Source of the DNA: Acetobacteraceae bacterium
GTDB lineage: Bacteria > Pseudomonadota > Alphaproteobacteria > Acetobacterales > Acetobacteraceae
Reading direction: 5' to 3'
NCBI GenBank assembly: GCA_009693795.1
Contig: SHWN01000005.1
Location: forward strand, 1-37,690
DNA: 37,690 nt
Shown here piece after piece: positions 1 through 8,236 of the stretch; position 1 is the first letter of the stretch; every line of letters starts with the position of its first letter. The position numbers and the translations under genes were made by a program. The notes below the pieces were generated by a model. That model saw only the letters and a program-made list of their open reading frames with translations. It was not told where the DNA came from and did not search any database.

Positions 1-125
1 CGCCCCTTAGAACCCATTCATTTGGTCCTTACGAAGAAGCAACCCACTCCATCCTGACCACGGTCACCATAGATAGACCCCCTCTTGATAAGGACCATAC
101 GGACGGGAGGCAAAGCCCCCAAATC
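1..125. repeat. Dispersed intergenic palindromic element (partial copy)
   Basis: The first 25 or so bases closely match positions 20041-20065 (both begin CGCCCCTTA and share CCATTCATTT). Bases 105-120 form a short palindrome, GGGAGGC-AAA-GCCCCC, followed by AAATCTT, resembling the palindromes at 8186-8200 and 20177-20191. I read this as a degraded copy of a dispersed non-coding element running off the left edge of the window. No gene is visible in bases 1-160. Confidence 0.5.
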
Positions 126-161
126 TTACTACTGATCGATCAGGCACCCCGCGACCCGGTA

Positions 162-564
162 TCAGCGGCAACACGCGTTTTCCCGCAGGCTGTCTCCCGT
201 GGTCTCGACGCAGAATTCGGAGGCGGTGATCGCGGTTGGTAAGAGGCGCAGCAGCGCGAAGGTGGTGCCGGTATAGACACAGGCCAGCCGGAGATCCGGG
301 TGCATGCGGCGAACCTCAGCGAGATGCCAGATCGCCTGGATGGTTCTGCGATCGCATTGTTCCAGGCGCAGAAACCTAGTTTGCCCGATATCGGCCTCAA
401 TCTGGGCCTCAAGGTCGCCGGGCAGAAAGTAATTTTCCAGGAGAATGCGGTTCTTCAGGGTCTGGTGCCAGCGCTCAATTTTGCCCTGAGCCTGCAGATG
501 GCACGGGGCGCCACGCACATGGGCCGACGCCCAGCTTTCGGCCTGCGGTTGGAGTAGCTCGAAG
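162..564 (-). pseudogene. IS3-type transposase (integrase core) C-terminal remnant
   Basis: Only the distal part of an IS3-family OrfB/integrase-core transposase is recognisable, roughly 404-564. It holds the characteristic run GAPCHLQAQGKIERWHQTL followed by the NRILLENYFLPGDLEAQIE region seen near the end of these DDE transposases. After that the frame runs on to 162 in sequence that no longer looks like a transposase; the expected VEHYNHxRYHESL segment is absent. The N-terminal catalytic aspartates and both IS ends are missing. The remnant abuts the prmA stop codon. I infer an old, truncated insertion sequence that cannot move by itself. Family assignment is confident; the exact IS is not known. 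Confidence 0.75.
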
Positions 565-579
565 AAGGGTCGGCCTTTC

Positions 580-1473
580 CTAACCCCCTTTCATCCCCCG
601 CTTCCGGAGAATGAGGGTTGCCCAGTTGGCTTCGTGCAGGACGCCATGCAGGGTAAGGCCGTGCGGGCGGTGGGCGGCAAGGACCATGCGGATTTGGCTG
701 GTGAGCAGGCCGGCGAGGATGGCGGTGCCGTTGGGGGCGAGATGGCTGGCGAGGCGCTTAGCCATGGCGCAGAGCGGGCGGGCCAAAATATTACCGAAGA
801 CGAGATCGTATGGCCCCTGGGCGCGCAGTTTGGGGTTGGCCCAGCCATTGGCCAATTGTGGCCGGATATTGGCCGCGACGCCGTTCAGCTTGGCGTTCTC
901 GGCGGTGACCCGAATGGACCAAGGGTCGATGTCACTGGCGATCACCGTGCGGTGCAGCAGCTTGGCGGTGGCGATGGCCAGAATGCCGGAACCTGTGCCG
1001 AGATCTAGGATACGGCGTGGTGCGCGATGCGCGATGCGCTCCAGCGCGCGCAGGCAGCCGCGGGTGGAGCCGTGTTCGCCGGACCCGAACGCCACGCCGG
1101 CATCGACGATCAACTTAATGCGGCCGGCGGGCACGGGTGTGCGCAGATGGGTCCCGTGCACAATGAAGCGGCGGCCGACAGGTTGCGGGGGGAAACTGGC
1201 TTGCGTGCGGGCGAGCCAGCCATCGGCGGCGACGGGACCGCGATGCAACGGCGCGTCGGTGCCGGTTAATGCACCGGCGAGCAGCAAGGCGGTGGCGAGT
1301 TCGCTGTTTTTCTGGCCCGTCGGTTTGACACCTTCGATGCGCCAGATGCGCGTTCCTTCATCGAGGAAGAAGCCGACGGTTTTGCAGGCGCTGGCAAAGG
1401 CGGCTTCATAGGCTTCGACGGCGTGTTCAGGGACATCCACAAAAACGGTTTCGAGGGTAGGTGGAGCGGCCAT
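580..1473 (-). CDS. prmA: Ribosomal protein L11 methyltransferase PrmA
   Basis: A 297-residue class I SAM-dependent methyltransferase matching PrmA, which methylates ribosomal protein L11 in the cytoplasm. The PrmA signature AFGSGEHGST lies at residues 129-138 and is followed by the SAM-binding glycine motif LDLGTGSG at about 156-163. The substrate/catalytic loop appears as GNILA at about 227-231, the usual N-I/P-x-x motif of the family. The length is normal. It starts 12 bases after the uvrD stop on the same strand, so the two are probably co-transcribed. The stop codon is TAG, directly next to the transposase remnant. Nothing indicates loss of function. Confidence 0.95.
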   Translation of the reverse strand: MAAPPTLETVFVDVPEHAVEAYEAAFASACKTVGFFLDEGTRIWRIEGVKPTGQKNSELATALLLAGALTGTDAPLHRGPVAADGWLARTQASFPPQPVGRRFIVHGTHLRTPVPAGRIKLIVDAGVAFGSGEHGSTRGCLRALERIAHRAPRRILDLGTGSGILAIATAKLLHRTVIASDIDPWSIRVTAENAKLNGVAANIRPQLANGWANPKLRAQGPYDLVFGNILARPLCAMAKRLASHLAPNGTAILAGLLTSQIRMVLAAHRPHGLTLHGVLHEANWATLILRKRGMKGG

Positions 1474-1485
1474 GCGGTTTAACTT

Positions 1486-3660
1486 TCAGGCTTTTTCCAC
1501 GAAGCGGTCGAGGATATGCTTGGTGCCGGCTTTTTCGAAGTCGATTGCAAGTTTATTGTCTTCCGCGGCGGTGACGACGCCGTAGCCGAATTTTTGGTGG
1601 AAGATGCGGGTACCGATGGAGATGGTGGGTGCGCCCGCGGGTTCGGCCGGCACATCGATTAGACGCGGTCGTGTGGCGGTGATGGGAAAGGCCGACGTAA
1701 AGGCGGGCGCGGCCAGGCGAGCATCGCGCGCCAGGGACGCGGATCCGGAGCGGGTGATTTCACTTTCCGGCAATTCATCGATGAAGCGCGACGGGGAGGT
1801 ATCTTGCCAATTGCCATAGATACGCCGGCGCGCGGCATAACTAATAATGGCGTGATGACGGGCACGCGTAAGCCCGACGTAAGCCAAGCGCCGTTCTTCC
1901 TCCAAACCCTTCACGCCGGATTCGTCGAGCGAGCGTTGATTGGGAAAGGCACCATCTTCCCAGCAAGGCAAAAACACAGTGCTAAACTCCAAGCCTTTGG
2001 CGCCGTGCAAAGTCATTAGGGAGATCTTGGCGTCGGTAATATTTTCCTCGTTTTCCATCACCAGGGCAACGTGATCGAGGAAGCTCGTCATCGTTTCAAA
2101 TTCAGCCAATGCGCTTATCAGCTCTTTCAGGCGATCCAGTCGTCCTGGAGAATCGGGTGAGCTGTCCTGCTGCCACATGGCGATATAGCCAGACTCCTCC
2201 AATAAGGTTGCCATGGTCACCACATGACCATCCGTTTCCAGAAGTTCTCGCCAGCGGTCAAAATCACGCAACAAGCCGGACAGAGAGTCTCGTAATTTGC
2301 CCTTCAGCTTGCCTTCTGCCACCAGTGTCGCGGCGGCGGCAGTGAGAGAAATACCGCGCATTCTGGCGATTTTATGCATGTTACGCATCGCCACTTCGCC
2401 GACACCTCGACGCGGCAGGTTGACGATGCGTTCAAAAGCCAGATCATCCGCGGATTGAACGAGGATGCGTGCATAGGCGATGGCATCACGTGCTTCCTGG
2501 CGTTCATAAAACCGGAGGCCTCCAATGACGCGGTAGGGAATCCCAAGCGAAAAAAAACGATCTTCAAACGCGCGCATTTGAGAGCCAGAACGCACGAGGA
2601 TTGCGACATCATCCAAAGAATCCCCGCTGCGGCGCAATGATTCAACGCGCCCGCTTATCATGCGCGCCTCCTCATCTGAATCCCACAGGCTGATGATTTC
2701 GACCTGCCCCCCGCTGGCGTCGCGGTTGCCGGGATGCAATGTTTTTCCCAACCGGCCTTCATTATGCGCAATCAGCGCCGAGGCGGCGGCAAGGATGGGC
2801 GCGGTGGAACGATAATTGGCTTCTAGCCGCACAATGCGCGCACCAGAAAAATCTTTTTCAAAGCGCAGAATATTTTCAACTTCAGCGCCGCGCCAGGAGT
2901 AAATAGATTGATCGTCATCGCCAACGCAGCAAATGTTTTTATGGCTTTGGGCGAGCAAGCGGAGCCAGAGATACTGCACTAGGTTGGTGTCCTGATATTC
3001 ATCCACCAGAATGTAGCGAAACATGCGGTGATACTGCGCCAGAGTTTCTTCGTGGTTGCGCAGAATCTCGGTGATGTGGAGAAGGAGATCGCCGAAATCG
3101 GCGGCGTTGAGGGCCCGTAGGCGATCCTGATAAGCGGCATAAAGTTCGCGGGCGCGGCCATTGGCGAAATCGGTGTCATCGGCCGGGGAGATGCGGGCAG
3201 GGGGTAGGCCGCGATCCTTCCAGCGCTGGATGATGCCCATCAGCGCGGGCGGGGGGAAGCGTTTGGCATCGATCCGGGCTGCTTCCATGATTTGCTTGAG
3301 CAAACGGAGCTGATCGTCCTGATCGAGGATGGTAAAATTCGACGACAGCCCCACCAGCTCCGCATGCCGTCGCAGCATGCGCGCACACAGCGCATGGAAG
3401 GTGCCGAGCCAGAGGCCTTCCACCGGGCGGCCAAGAATGGCGGCGACCCTTTCGCGCATTTCCCGCGCCGCCTTGTTGGTGAAGGTGACGGCCAGCACCT
3501 GGCCAGGACTAGCGCGTCCGGAGAGCAGGATATGGGCGAAGCGGGTGGTCAGCACCCGCGTTTTCCCAGTGCCCGCGCCGGCGAGCACGAGCAGCGGGCC
3601 ATCGATGGTTTCAACGGCGGCACGCTGAGCTTCGTTGAGGCGCGACAGGTACTCGGTCAT
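1486..3660 (-). CDS. uvrD: UvrD/PcrA/Rep-type superfamily 1A DNA helicase
   Basis: A 724-residue 3'-5' DNA helicase of the UvrD/PcrA/Rep group, which acts in nucleotide-excision and mismatch repair and in clearing stalled forks. Walker A is AGAGTGKT at residues 27-34. Walker B is DEYQDTN at 220-226, diagnostic of this group. Motif III follows as VGDDDQSIYSWRGA at about 247-260, with TLHGAKGLEF (motif V) and YVGLTRAR (motif VI) in the C-terminal half. The far C-terminus carries the short conserved IFHQKFGYGVV segment typical of UvrD/PcrA tails. It is the upstream gene of a uvrD-prmA pair. I see no SOS box or strong ribosome-binding site before the ATG. The choice between the names uvrD and pcrA is by lineage convention. 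Confidence 0.95.
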   Translation of the reverse strand: MTEYLSRLNEAQRAAVETIDGPLLVLAGAGTGKTRVLTTRFAHILLSGRASPGQVLAVTFTNKAAREMRERVAAILGRPVEGLWLGTFHALCARMLRRHAELVGLSSNFTILDQDDQLRLLKQIMEAARIDAKRFPPPALMGIIQRWKDRGLPPARISPADDTDFANGRARELYAAYQDRLRALNAADFGDLLLHITEILRNHEETLAQYHRMFRYILVDEYQDTNLVQYLWLRLLAQSHKNICCVGDDDQSIYSWRGAEVENILRFEKDFSGARIVRLEANYRSTAPILAAASALIAHNEGRLGKTLHPGNRDASGGQVEIISLWDSDEEARMISGRVESLRRSGDSLDDVAILVRSGSQMRAFEDRFFSLGIPYRVIGGLRFYERQEARDAIAYARILVQSADDLAFERIVNLPRRGVGEVAMRNMHKIARMRGISLTAAAATLVAEGKLKGKLRDSLSGLLRDFDRWRELLETDGHVVTMATLLEESGYIAMWQQDSSPDSPGRLDRLKELISALAEFETMTSFLDHVALVMENEENITDAKISLMTLHGAKGLEFSTVFLPCWEDGAFPNQRSLDESGVKGLEEERRLAYVGLTRARHHAIISYAARRRIYGNWQDTSPSRFIDELPESEITRSGSASLARDARLAAPAFTSAFPITATRPRLIDVPAEPAGAPTISIGTRIFHQKFGYGVVTAAEDNKLAIDFEKAGTKHILDRFVEKA

Positions 3661-3714
3661 GGGGTGGGGGCAATTCGCGGGGGCATGGGGAGAGGTATAG
3701 GGGATTTCCCACCC

Positions 3715-4392
3715 GGTGGAAGCTATGCCATCACTGCCCCGGGAGCCGATCCGTTCCAGTTAAAGCAGGTGGCCGAAAAATTGCCCCGCGTTTTGGAAGC
3801 CGTGCCGGATGTGGAAAAAATCAATCTCTGTGGCGTGCCTATTTGATGATCGCGACACGTAATGGCGTGCGGATCTCCGTCGCTCAGATCGCGCAGATCG
3901 AATATACCTCGGAAGATCCGATCCTGTGGCGGCGCAACCGTAACCAGGTGATGACAGTACGCGCCGACTTACAAGATGGGGTAAAGGCGCCGGATGCGAC
4001 CATGGCGCTGTGGGGCAAACTCGTATCCATCCGCGTCGGACTGCCGCCTGGCTACCGGTTGGAAATTGGCGGTGCGATTGAGGCCTCATCGAAGGTCAAT
4101 GCCTCCATCTATACGCTGTTTCTGGTTATGTTGCTCAGCATGTTAAGCTTTCTGATGATCCAGTTGCAGAGTTTCTGTCGACAGTTCCTGGTCATGCTGA
4201 CCGCGCCGCTGGGGATCATTGGGGCGTTGAATGCGTTCGGCCGGCCATTCGGGTTCGCTGCGCTGCTGGGCCTGATCGCGCTGGTTGGGATGATCATGGG
4301 CGGGCTGCTCGTCGCCACCTTGTCTGACGCTGCTGTTTCTCCCCGCCCTCTATGCCCTCTGGTTCCGCCGGCATCAGGGCACGGCGATGTGA
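3715..4392 (+). pseudogene. RND efflux permease, remnant with internal deletions
   Basis: Three pieces of an inner-membrane RND (AcrB/MexB-like) permease lie in order. Positions 3715-3843 encode a periplasmic-domain piece containing LKQVAEKLPRVLEAVPDVEK, normally found in the first few hundred residues, and end in a TGA. In another frame, 3847-4317 encode a stretch from near residue 800 of a normal pump, including IEYTSEDPILWRRNR, GLPPGYRLEIGGAIE and a membrane segment ending LLGLIALVGMIM. This is joined directly to GGLLVATL, skipping the usual block between these motifs. A frameshift near 4325 then moves the end, TLLFLPALYALWFRR, into a third frame that stops at 4392. At least two large deletions and one frameshift are therefore present. 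No partner membrane-fusion protein gene is nearby. Confidence 0.85.
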
Positions 4393-4427
4393 CGCACCCC
4401 GAGATCCGGTATCAGGTGACGCATGCA

Positions 4428-5276
4428 TTACCGCAGTCGTGGGCCGACTTCGAGTAATGAGATGTTTTGCTGCGCCAGATCGGCCGTTGCGGTATCCGGG
4501 GCCAGTTCGATGGCGCGTTGCCAGTCGGTACGCGCACCGTCCAGATTGCCTCGGCGTTGGCGCAGGATGCCGCGTTCCAGCATCGCCTCCGGAAAGTCTG
4601 GATCAATGGCGACGGCGCGCGTGACGTCGTCATTTGCCAGTGCCAACTGGCCTTCATGGCGCCACGCGGCGGCGCGAAAGACCAACGCATCGGTCCGCCG
4701 CGGATCGCGATCCAACGCGAGGTTGAGATCGTCGATCGCATCCAGATAGCGTGCCATGGTGGCCGCTGCGATGGAGCGGTCGATCAGCAGGTCGATATCA
4801 TCCGGCGCCAGCGCCAGCGCCATGGTAGCGGCGCCATAGGCACGCGCGGCGTCGCCCGCCATCAGCCAGGCTTGTGTTGCCTGGCCAAACACGAAAGCGC
4901 GTGCGAGCGGCGCTGCCTTACTGCCCTTGGCGAGTTTTTCCAGCAGCTCCGCCCCCGCCTCGGTATTGCCCAGTGCGAGCTGCGCGGCGGCATTGCAATG
5001 GGTGGCGCCATCGCCGCCGCCGGTGGCTTCCCAGGCATCGGCGAGAGCGTACGCCCCGGCCGGATCACCCGGCACCATCGCCAGGCAGCGTTCATATTCA
5101 GCCCCCTGCGCGATGCGCGGCTGCACCGGCAGCCCGGTACTGCCCTGCACAGTGGGCGGCAATCCACTCAGTGCCGATGGCACGGGCGCGCCGATATTCA
5201 ACTGCCACCAGGCATCAAAGCCCACAGCCAGCGCCAGCAACGCCACCAAGCCGAACACCAGGACGCGACCGTTCAT
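4428..5276 (-). CDS. Membrane-anchored TPR-repeat protein
   Basis: A 282-residue protein with one N-terminal hydrophobic segment (about residues 5-22, VLVFGLVALLALAVGF) that probably anchors it in the inner membrane, leaving the rest periplasmic. From about residue 130 the sequence shows tetratricopeptide repeats: A-rich helices with LALAPDDIDLLIDRS, LDRDPRRTDALVFRA, VAIDPDFPEAMLERG and IELAPDTATADLAQ marking four successive repeat ends. TPRs mediate protein contacts; no catalytic motif is visible and the partner is unknown. It is divergent from the SDR gene at 5329 with 52 bases between. The start is the only plausible ATG, although its ribosome-binding site is weak. Confidence 0.75.
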   Translation of the reverse strand: MNGRVLVFGLVALLALAVGFDAWWQLNIGAPVPSALSGLPPTVQGSTGLPVQPRIAQGAEYERCLAMVPGDPAGAYALADAWEATGGGDGATHCNAAAQLALGNTEAGAELLEKLAKGSKAAPLARAFVFGQATQAWLMAGDAARAYGAATMALALAPDDIDLLIDRSIAAATMARYLDAIDDLNLALDRDPRRTDALVFRAAAWRHEGQLALANDDVTRAVAIDPDFPEAMLERGILRQRRGNLDGARTDWQRAIELAPDTATADLAQQNISLLEVGPRLR

Positions 5277-5328
5277 GGTGATTAGTCTAAGCTCTCTGCC
5301 GGCATACCAGCAAACGGCGGAGCAAAGC

Positions 5329-6243
5329 GTGGCACGGAGGCTATTGATTTTCGGTCTCGGTTACAGCGCCGTCGCCGTCGCCCGGGCGGCGCTGACCGCG
5401 GGTTGGCAGGTCGCGGCGACCTATCGGGGCAGCCCGCCGGCTGGGACGAACCCGGCTGGGATTAATCCGGCTGGGATTAATCCGGCCTGGGCGGACATCA
5501 CCCCGATCCGGTTTTCCGCCGCCACCCAGGCCATTGCCGCCGCCACCCATCTCCTGACCACCATCGCCCCGAATGCGACGGGCGATCCTGTCCTGGCGGA
5601 TTACGCCGACGCGATCCGCGCCGCACCTGCCTTGTCGTGGATCAGCTACCTATCCACGACAGGGGTTTATGGCGATCGTGGCGGCGATTGGGTCAACGAG
5701 GCCACGAGCCCGACCCCAAACTCCGACAGATCACGTCATCGGCTTGCGGCGGAAACCGCCTGGATGCTTGTCGGCGAGGGGCGCGCTGTGGATATCTTTC
5801 GCAGCGCCGGCATTTACGGCCCTGGTCGCTCTGCTTTCGACGATCTGCGTGCCGGCCGTGCCCGTCGCGTAATCCAGCCCGGCCACGCGTTTGGGCGCAT
5901 TCACCGCGATGACATCGCCGGCGCCGTGCTGGCCGCCATGGCGCAAAATCCGGCTCCCGGTCGCCGCATTCTCCACCTCTCGGATGATGAGCCTGCCGAA
6001 CCCGCCTCTGTCGTCTCGGAAGCCGCCGCCCTGCTCAGCATTGCCCCGCCCCGGGAGACGCCCCTCGCCGACGCGTGGCAAACCATGAGCCCGATGGCGC
6101 GTAGCTTCTGGGCGGAAAACCGCAAGGTTGCGTCGCAACAAACCCAGGACACGCTGAATTACCGCTGGCGCTACCCCAGTTATCGTGCCGGTCTACGCGC
6201 CATCCTGGCCGAGGAGCTTTGCCAAGGTCTGCGCCAACAGTGA
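5329..6243 (+). CDS. SDR-family NAD(P)-dependent epimerase/oxidoreductase (YeeZ-like)
   Basis: A 304-residue protein of the extended short-chain dehydrogenase/reductase (NAD-dependent epimerase) group. The dinucleotide-binding turn GLGYSA is at residues 9-14, and STTGVYGDRGGDWVNE in the middle is characteristic of the YeeZ-type subgroup, followed by RSAGIYGPGRSAFDDLRAG and GRIHRDDIAGAV. The substrate is unknown. I chose the GTG at 5329 because GGCGGAG sits six bases upstream and it puts the Rossmann motif at the normal distance from the N-terminus. After the second strand (ATYRGS) there is an in-frame five-residue repeat, PAGTN-PAGIN-PAGIN, encoded by a 15-base tandem repeat. The 3' end overlaps the convergent hydrolase gene by 51 bases. 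Confidence 0.85.
   Translation: MARRLLIFGLGYSAVAVARAALTAGWQVAATYRGSPPAGTNPAGINPAGINPAWADITPIRFSAATQAIAAATHLLTTIAPNATGDPVLADYADAIRAAPALSWISYLSTTGVYGDRGGDWVNEATSPTPNSDRSRHRLAAETAWMLVGEGRAVDIFRSAGIYGPGRSAFDDLRAGRARRVIQPGHAFGRIHRDDIAGAVLAAMAQNPAPGRRILHLSDDEPAEPASVVSEAAALLSIAPPRETPLADAWQTMSPMARSFWAENRKVASQQTQDTLNYRWRYPSYRAGLRAILAEELCQGLRQQ
5437..5481 (+). repeat. 15-bp in-frame tandem repeat, three copies, inside the SDR gene
   Basis: Three consecutive 15-base units: CCGGCTGGGACGAAC (5437), CCGGCTGGGATTAAT (5452) and CCGGCTGGGATTAAT (5467), then a partial fourth (CCGGCCTGGG). The last two full units are identical, suggesting recent slippage. Each unit adds P-A-G-(T/I)-N without disturbing the frame and falls in a loop after the second beta strand of the NAD-binding fold, where length variation should be tolerated. 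Confidence 0.9.
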
Positions 6244-6951
6244 AAGGTCTTCCGGCCGTGACAGCCGGTGATCGCCATCTTTTATCAGACAGACCCGCAC
6301 ATCGCCGCCGCGCAGCCGGGCCGCGATCCGCAAGCCAGTCTCCCATGGTACTTCCCGATCAGCCTGGCCGTGGAGCAGCCGTACGGGGCAGTCCAACGCG
6401 ATCTCTCCGGACAGCAGCAAATGCCGCCGCCCTTCCTCAATCAAAGCGCGCGTTACCGGATACGGCCCGCCATAGGGGTTCGGCACCAGAATCTGGCCGT
6501 CCGCTAGCAACGCCGCGCGTTCGACCGGCGCCATCGCGCCCCACATCAGGTCCTCGGTAAAATCTGGCGACGCCGCGATGCCGACGATGGCGGCCACGCG
6601 GTCTACCCGCGCCAATGCCGTCAGCAAGGCAATCCACCCGCCCATCGAGGAGCCAACGAGTAAAATTTTTCCCGCCGTCAGCCGGTCGATCACCGCCAGC
6701 GCATCGTCGCGCCAGCGCCCGATAGTGCCATCGGTAAATGTCCCGCCGCTGTGTCCATGGCCCGAATAATCGAAGCGCAGATAAGCCTGCCCGCGTGCCG
6801 CGCAGAATGCCGCCAATGTACTCGCTTTCGAGCCCGCCATGTCAGAATTGTATCCGGGGCAAAAGACGATTGTCGGCCGACGCCCCGCCAGCCGCGCCCA
6901 GGCAAGGGCCACCCCATCGCCACGATCCAGCATTCCGGTTTCTTCCACCAT
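6193..6951 (-). CDS. Alpha/beta hydrolase, ABHD10-like esterase/thioesterase
   Basis: A 252-residue alpha/beta hydrolase whose pattern matches the ABHD10 acyl-esterase/depalmitoylase group: LRFDYSGHGHSGG, then TIGRWRDDALAVID and the nucleophile elbow GSSMGG with Ser102. The acid is probably the Asp of HGQADREVPW and the base the His of DGDHRLSR near the C-terminus; both sit in the same context as in ABHD10. It is probably cytoplasmic, as no signal peptide is visible. The start is the ATG at 6951, with AGGAGAGGG a few bases upstream; longer upstream extensions look non-coding. The stop is TAG. It converges on the SDR gene with a 51-base overlap and is divergent from the glycosyltransferase gene with only 42 bases between the starts. 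The natural substrate cannot be read from the sequence. Confidence 0.85.
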   Translation of the reverse strand: MVEETGMLDRGDGVALAWARLAGRRPTIVFCPGYNSDMAGSKASTLAAFCAARGQAYLRFDYSGHGHSGGTFTDGTIGRWRDDALAVIDRLTAGKILLVGSSMGGWIALLTALARVDRVAAIVGIAASPDFTEDLMWGAMAPVERAALLADGQILVPNPYGGPYPVTRALIEEGRRHLLLSGEIALDCPVRLLHGQADREVPWETGLRIAARLRGGDVRVCLIKDGDHRLSRPEDLSLLAQTLAKLLGQDGA

Positions 6952-6993
6952 GCACCCTCTCCTGATCGCCGAGCGCGTGATATAGCCCACCCT

Positions 6994-8139
6994 ATGTCGC
7001 TTACCAGAACGGATCAGATTCCCACGGTGTTGCAAATCCTCCCCGCCCTCGGCACTGGCGGGGTGGAGCGCGGCACGGTGGAAATGACCCAGGCCATCGC
7101 CGACGCCGGCTGGCACGCCTTGGTCGCCAGTGCCGGTGGGCCGCGCGCGGGGCAGGTGGAGCGCGCCGGCGGCCGCCACATCACTCTGCCGCTCAACAGC
7201 CGCAATCCGATTACCATCTGGCGCAATATTTTCCGTCTCGCCGCCCTGATCCGCGCGGAAGGCGTGGACATCGTGCATGCCCGTTCCCGCGCGCCCGCCT
7301 GGTCCGCCTGGCTGGCGGCGCGGCGAGCAGGAAAAAAATTCGTCACGACCTATCATGGCACCTATGCCGAGGATTTTCCTCTCAAGCGCCGCTACAACGC
7401 CGTCATGGCGCGCGGCGACCGGGTAATTGCCGTCAGCCGCTACATCGCCGAGCTGGTCGGCAAGCGCCATGGCGTGGGGGCCGCACGCATCCGTGTCATT
7501 CCACGTGGCGTGGATCCCGCTTTGTTCGATCCCGCAGCTGTCACTGGCGATCGCATGGCTCGCTTAGCCCGCGCCTGGCGGCTGCCCGATGGCGCCCCCG
7601 TGATCATGTTGCCTGGGCGCCTGACCGGCTGGAAAGGCCAGACCGTGCTGCTGGACGCGATGGAGAAGCTGGACCGCAAAGACACGATCTGCGTCCTCCT
7701 TGGCGGCGGCCGGCCCGCGACGATCAAGGCCCTCACGGCCCATGCGCAACGCCTCGGCATCGCCGAACGCATCCGTCTGCCCGGCGATTGCGAGGACATG
7801 CCCGCCGCACTGATGCTCGCCGATGTAGTGGTCAGCGCCTCGACAGCGCCAGAAGCCTTCGGCCGCGTGGTGATCGAAGCCCAGGCGATGGCGCGCCCCA
7901 CCATCGCCACCGACCATGGCGGCGCGGTGGAAACGATCAACCACGACGATACCGGCTGGCGCATCCGCCCCAACGATCCGGCGGCGCTGGCCGAAGCGAT
8001 CACCTATGTCCTCGCCCTGACGCCGGAAGACCGCCAGGTACTCGGCGCGCAGGCCCGCAACTGGGTCAGCCTCTATTACACCACCGCCCACATGCAAGCC
8101 GCGACCATGGACGTGTACCGCGAACTGCTGGAACCCTGA
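6994..8139 (+). CDS. Glycosyltransferase family 4 (GT-B) protein
   Basis: A 381-residue GT-B retaining glycosyltransferase resembling the WaaG/PimA-type GT4 family. The N-terminal half has LQILPALGTGGVERGT, the glycine-rich acceptor-side loop, and VDIVHARSRAPAWSAW. The nucleotide-sugar side has VIPRGVDPALFDP, LPGRLTGWKGQ and the E-x7-E region APEAFGRVVIEAQAMARPTIATDHGGAVE, with the usual glutamates. It is likely a cytoplasmic or membrane-peripheral enzyme adding a sugar to a lipopolysaccharide or exopolysaccharide; the donor and acceptor are not determinable. The ATG at 6994 puts the first strand at the normal distance. No polysaccharide cluster surrounds it; it is the only intact glycosyltransferase in the window. 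Confidence 0.88.
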   Translation: MSLTRTDQIPTVLQILPALGTGGVERGTVEMTQAIADAGWHALVASAGGPRAGQVERAGGRHITLPLNSRNPITIWRNIFRLAALIRAEGVDIVHARSRAPAWSAWLAARRAGKKFVTTYHGTYAEDFPLKRRYNAVMARGDRVIAVSRYIAELVGKRHGVGAARIRVIPRGVDPALFDPAAVTGDRMARLARAWRLPDGAPVIMLPGRLTGWKGQTVLLDAMEKLDRKDTICVLLGGGRPATIKALTAHAQRLGIAERIRLPGDCEDMPAALMLADVVVSASTAPEAFGRVVIEAQAMARPTIATDHGGAVETINHDDTGWRIRPNDPAALAEAITYVLALTPEDRQVLGAQARNWVSLYYTTAHMQAATMDVYRELLEP

Positions 8140-8157
8140 GGCCGGGCGCGGGGGTCC

Positions 8158-8220
8158 AGGGACGACTCGTCCTTGGTGGGGGTTGGGGGGCAATGCCCCC
8201 GACCTTCCTTGCTTGCCAGC
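8158..8220. repeat. REP-like intergenic palindromic element
   Basis: Two adjacent palindromes lie just after the glycosyltransferase stop. GGACGA-C-TCGTCC (8160-8172) is followed by GGGGGCA-A-TGCCCCC (8186-8200) and the tail GACCTTCCTTGCTTGCC. The same order of parts (a small hairpin, TGGT(A/G)GGGG(T)TT, a G-rich hairpin, (G/A)ACCTTC) recurs at 20150-20200 with different stem bases, which is what compensatory change in a REP-type element gives. It may also act as a terminator for the upstream gene. Confidence 0.7.
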
Positions 8221-8236
8221 CCCCCAGCACTCGGTC

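Noticed and set aside
611-1411. A 266-codon plus-strand frame opposite prmA
   Set aside because: Antisense shadow of prmA with no family resemblance and an unlikely composition.
3661-3714. LexA/SOS box upstream of uvrD
   Set aside because: No GTTC-N7-GTTC or GAAC-type repeat is present before the uvrD start.
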